A DNA stretch of 36,647 nucleotides, from the NCBI GenBank assembly GCA_035550055.1, contig DASZRO010000108.1, forward strand, positions 1-36,647, written 5' to 3'. The position numbers and the translations under genes were made by a program. The notes under the pieces were generated by a model, which saw only the letters and a program-made list of their open reading frames with translations, was not told the origin of the DNA and searched no databases. The stretch comes from Mycobacteriales bacterium. GTDB lineage: Bacteria; Actinomycetota; Actinomycetes; JAFAQI01. Shown here piece after piece: positions 34,427 to 36,647 of the stretch. Within the stretch, counting starts at the first letter, position 1, and the number at the start of each line of letters is the position of its first letter.

Positions 34427-35083
34427 GTGGCGCGCAGGGGGGCCGACCTGCCGGCTGAGGGCGAGGACCGCCTCAACCGGCTCGTCGGGCGCGCCAGGAT
34501 CGGCGACATCGGCGCGCTGGACGAGCTGTTGCGCGAGGTACGCCGCGCAGTGCTGCGCTACGCCGGCGCGCAACGGCTGTCCCGTCACGACGCGGAGGAC
34601 CTCGCCCAGGAGGTGTGCCTCGCGGTCGTGAAGGTCGTCCCGCAGTGGCGGGAGACCGGCCGGTCGATGTGGGGATTCGTCTTCACGGTCGCTCGCAACA
34701 AGACCACCGACGGCGTACGACGCCAGATGCGCCAGGGCGCGCTGGCCCGAACCGTCGAACTCGAAGCCGACACGAGCCGCGGCGCCCTCACCGTCGCCGA
34801 CGCGAACCTCGGGCCCGAGGACCGCGCCGTCGCGAGCGACTCCGCCCGCCAGATGGCACAGCTGCTCCGGCAGCTACCCGCGACGCAGCGCGAAGTGCTG
34901 CTGCTTCGTACCGTCGTTGGGCTCTCGGGCAAGGAGACCGCCGAAGCGCTCGGGCTGTCACCCGGCAGCGTGCACGTCTTGCAACACCGCGCGGTGAGCA
35001 AGCTGCGAAGCCTCTACGTCGCGCACAGCGCAACCGACCAGGCCGACGCCCGGCCCCGCCGAGGCAAGGAGGTGCCGCGATGA
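34427..35083 (+). CDS. ECF-type RNA polymerase sigma factor
   Basis: This 218-residue sigma-70 family protein has two domains. Region 2 has LSRHDAEDLAQEVCLAVVKV and the promoter-melting stretch WGFVFTVARNKTTDGVRRQM. Region 4 has LPATQREVLLLRTVVGLSGK and ETAEALGLSPGSVHVLQHRA, ending KLRSL. I chose GTG 34427 with GGGAG 8 bases upstream; GTG 34418 would add three residues. The stop overlaps the ATG of a membrane protein with anti-sigma features, so the two are probably co-translated. A SigD-like identity is possible because of the RsdA-like partner. Confidence 0.9.
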   Translation: MARRGADLPAEGEDRLNRLVGRARIGDIGALDELLREVRRAVLRYAGAQRLSRHDAEDLAQEVCLAVVKVVPQWRETGRSMWGFVFTVARNKTTDGVRRQMRQGALARTVELEADTSRGALTVADANLGPEDRAVASDSARQMAQLLRQLPATQREVLLLRTVVGLSGKETAEALGLSPGSVHVLQHRAVSKLRSLYVAHSATDQADARPRRGKEVPR

Positions 35084-36183
35084 GCAGGGGAGGCAACATC
35101 CGCCGAGACTGGACCCATCGCCGGCTCGGCCTCGGTGCGTCCAAGCCGCGTGAGGTCCAGCTCGCGAACACCGATGCCCTTCTCACCGCAGTGGGCAGCC
35201 GGGACAGCGCACGCTTCGACGGCGACCCGCTCGCCGACGCGCTGTTGGACTTCGCCTACGACGTGGACCTCGACTACGGCGTCGGCGAGCTCGACGCCGT
35301 ACCCATCCCCGCCGAGCTGCTCCGGCTGACCCCCGCGGCGCCCAGTCCGCGGCGGGTGACCTGGCGCGTCCTGGCGCCGGCGATGGGGACCGCGCTCGCG
35401 GCGGTCATCGTCGCCGCGACGGTGCTGATCAGCCGAGGGCAGGTCGTCGTGTCACCTGCCGCTACCGCAACCGTGGAGTCACGCCAGCTGCTCCGGCACG
35501 CCGACCTGCTGATCGCCGATGCGAGCACGGCGTCCCCTCGCCAGCGCGACCGGTTGGTGTCGGAGGCGCGTGCCGATCTGACCCACGTCAGCCACCTGCT
35601 CCCGCTGACGCTCGCGCAGCAGCGACCCGAGATCCGTCACCAGCTGGACACCCTCGAGCAGCGGGTAGCCGCCTCGCCGGCCGGTCGCGCGGCCCGCCAG
35701 TCCGCGCCAGCCGCCGCGCCGCGTCCGAACCTCGGCGATCGCGGTGCCGGCGGCAACGGCGGCACGGGCGGCACAGGCGGTGGCGGGACCGGCAACGGCG
35801 GCACAGGCAACGGCGGCACCGTCATCCGGCAGCCCGTCCCCGGGACCGGGACCGGGACCGGGACCGGGACCGGGACCGTCGTCACGCCCGAACCGACGCA
35901 CCCGTCGCCGGCGCCAACCGCGGGAGCGCAGCCCCCGCCGCGGCGTAGCGCCCCGGCGACTCCAGTCGGCCAGCAAAGCCAACCTGCCGCACCCCCGACC
36001 GGTGCACCTCCCACTGGCCAACCCGGCACCGGCCAACCCGGCACCGGCCAACCCCGCACCGGCCAACCCCGCACCGGCCAACCCCGCCAACAACCCACCC
36101 GCCAGCCGCCGGCCGAAGGTTCCGGCCCGGCCAGCAGCGACCACGACGCCCCACCCCCGAACCCCCACCCCAGTTCGAAGTAG
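35080..36183 (+). CDS. Membrane-anchored anti-sigma factor candidate (RsdA-like)
   Basis: This 367-residue protein has strong ribosome site AAGGAGG (35066-35072) and its ATG overlaps the sigma stop. The cytoplasmic N-terminus (about 1-95) contains NTDALLTAVGSRDSARFDGD followed by PLADALLDFAYDVD, which resembles the sigma-binding segment of RsdA. One membrane helix follows (MGTALAAVIVAATVLISRG, about 97-117), then a helical extracellular part (QLLRHADLLIADAS ... LDTLEQRVAAS), and a Gly/Thr and Pro/Gln low-complexity tail built from DNA repeats (TGQPG/TGQPR, GTGTGT). It probably holds the ECF sigma factor at the membrane until a signal or protease frees it. Confidence 0.8.
   Translation: MSRGGNIRRDWTHRRLGLGASKPREVQLANTDALLTAVGSRDSARFDGDPLADALLDFAYDVDLDYGVGELDAVPIPAELLRLTPAAPSPRRVTWRVLAPAMGTALAAVIVAATVLISRGQVVVSPAATATVESRQLLRHADLLIADASTASPRQRDRLVSEARADLTHVSHLLPLTLAQQRPEIRHQLDTLEQRVAASPAGRAARQSAPAAAPRPNLGDRGAGGNGGTGGTGGGGTGNGGTGNGGTVIRQPVPGTGTGTGTGTGTVVTPEPTHPSPAPTAGAQPPPRRSAPATPVGQQSQPAAPPTGAPPTGQPGTGQPGTGQPRTGQPRTGQPRQQPTRQPPAEGSGPASSDHDAPPPNPHPSSK
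35842..35877. repeat. Six tandem GGGACC repeats
   Basis: Six perfect copies of GGGACC encode a Gly-Thr alternating stretch in the extracellular tail of the anti-sigma candidate. Slippage could change tail length in steps of two residues. Confidence 0.9.
36013..36087. repeat. Five tandem 15-bp repeats
   Basis: Five 15-base units (consensus ACCGGCCAACCCSGC) encode TGQPG twice and TGQPR three times near the C-terminus of the anti-sigma candidate. In-frame length variation between strains is likely. Confidence 0.9.
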
Positions 36184-36256
36184 CACACAACCCGGCGTAC
36201 GAACCGGACACCCGGCGACGTACGCGACATTTTGCGGGCACTTGTGTGCTACTTCG
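36176..36256. terminator. Bidirectional hairpin between convergent anti-sigma and chemoreceptor genes
   Basis: A perfect 15-base stem pairs 36176-36190 with 36242-36256 (CGAAGTAGCACACAA and its complement). An inner stem pairs GCGTAC at 36195-36200 with GTACGC at 36220-36225. The left arm includes the anti-sigma stop codon. No T run is seen. Confidence 0.7.
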
Positions 36257-36287
36257 TACGGGGCCGGGCCGGGCCGGGCGGGGCGGG

Positions 36288-36647
36288 TCAGACCGGCTCG
36301 ACGCGGAACTGGCTGATCGCGGCGCGCAGCTCGGCGGCGAGGTTGTTGAGCTGGGCGGCGGCAGCGGCGGACTGCTTGGAGCCGATGGCGTACTGCCGCG
36401 AGACGTCCGAGACCTGGGTCATCGCGGCGACGACCTGGTCCGAGGCCGACCGTTGCTGCTGGGTCGCCACCGAGATCTCCTTGGCGGCCGTCGTCGTCTC
36501 GTCCACCATCGCCGAGATCCGTTCGAGGGCGTCGACGACGCCGCGCGCCAGCTCGGAGCCGGTACGTACCTCCTTGGAGCCCTCCTCGCTGGCGAGGATC
36601 GTGGCCGAGGTCTCCGACTGGATCTCCGCCACGATCGCCGAGATCTG
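36288..36647 (-). CDS. Methyl-accepting chemotaxis protein, C-terminal fragment (cut by window edge)
   Basis: The frame is open to the window end, so only the last 119 residues are seen. They form one long helix with the heptad pattern of a chemoreceptor signalling domain, here the C-terminal descending arm: ISAIVAEIQSETSATILASE, then VVDALERISAMVDETTTAAK, then EISVATQQQRSASDQVVAAM. Glu/Gln pairs such as SEEGS and ATQQQRSA resemble adaptation methylation sites. The end is LAAELRAAISQFRVEPV, without a CheR-binding pentapeptide. Its sensing domain lies outside the window. Confidence 0.88.
   Translation of the reverse strand, partial: QISAIVAEIQSETSATILASEEGSKEVRTGSELARGVVDALERISAMVDETTTAAKEISVATQQQRSASDQVVAAMTQVSDVSRQYAIGSKQSAAAAAQLNNLAAELRAAISQFRVEPV

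Overview
The window is about 36.6 kb of very GC-rich chromosomal DNA. It shows strong G/C bias at third codon positions, many GTG starts, and tightly packed operons with ATGA/GTGA stop-start overlaps. Gene families (CYP124/125/142-type P450, lva-like acyl-CoA module, Tat-exported small dehydrogenase subunit, ECF sigma with membrane anti-sigma, Gly-rich GT39 proteins) point to a free-living Actinomycetota. A Nocardioides-like or related soil lineage is possible, but the genus cannot be fixed from the sequence. I see no tRNA, rRNA, CRISPR array, insertion sequence or prophage gene. No gene-free stretch exceeds 300 bp.

Left part (1-12.3 kb): a HAAT/LIV-type ABC importer operon (fused LivH-LivM permease cut by the window edge, LivF, an exported membrane-anchored protein, a two-helix Cys/His protein, LivG) runs into a cytochrome P450. 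A lipoprotein solute-binding protein lies convergent to it. Next come a processive GT2 (cellulose-synthase-like) gene, a TesB-type acyl-CoA thioesterase, and an unrecognised gene whose stop codon overlaps the thioesterase stop.

Middle (12.4-24.6 kb): a DHA2-type MFS exporter is divergent from a TetR regulator, with two operator-like palindromes between them. TetR heads a six-gene run: APH-like kinase, DUF6285-type small protein, acyl-CoA dehydrogenase-like protein, ABC-2 ATPase, ABC-2 permease. The first three enzymes resemble the LvaA-LvaB-LvaC set that dehydrates 4-hydroxyacyl-CoA through a phosphorylated intermediate. Then comes a GT39 / GT2-GtrA / GT39 cluster (YkcB-YkcC-YkcB-like), likely a polyprenyl-phosphate-sugar pathway acting at the cell surface. 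It ends in a long bidirectional terminator hairpin.

Right part (24.6-36.6 kb): a CASTOR/POLLUX-type ion channel; a divergent crotonase with altered catalytic positions; a four-unit hairpin repeat; an MBL/ODP-fold protein; a Tat-exported small subunit plus GMC flavoprotein dehydrogenase; a secreted G1 (glutamic) peptidase; a thiolase-like protein without the nucleophilic Cys; a DUF5666-like exported protein divergent from an ECF sigma/anti-sigma pair; and the C-terminus of a chemoreceptor.

The items most worth follow-up are the TetR-lva-like-ABC exporter operon, the LIV operon with two built-in exported/membrane partners, the GT39-GT2-GT39 cluster and its apparent shared 11-bp promoter repeats with the sigma/DUF5666 locus, and several long palindromes, one of them inside a coding start region.
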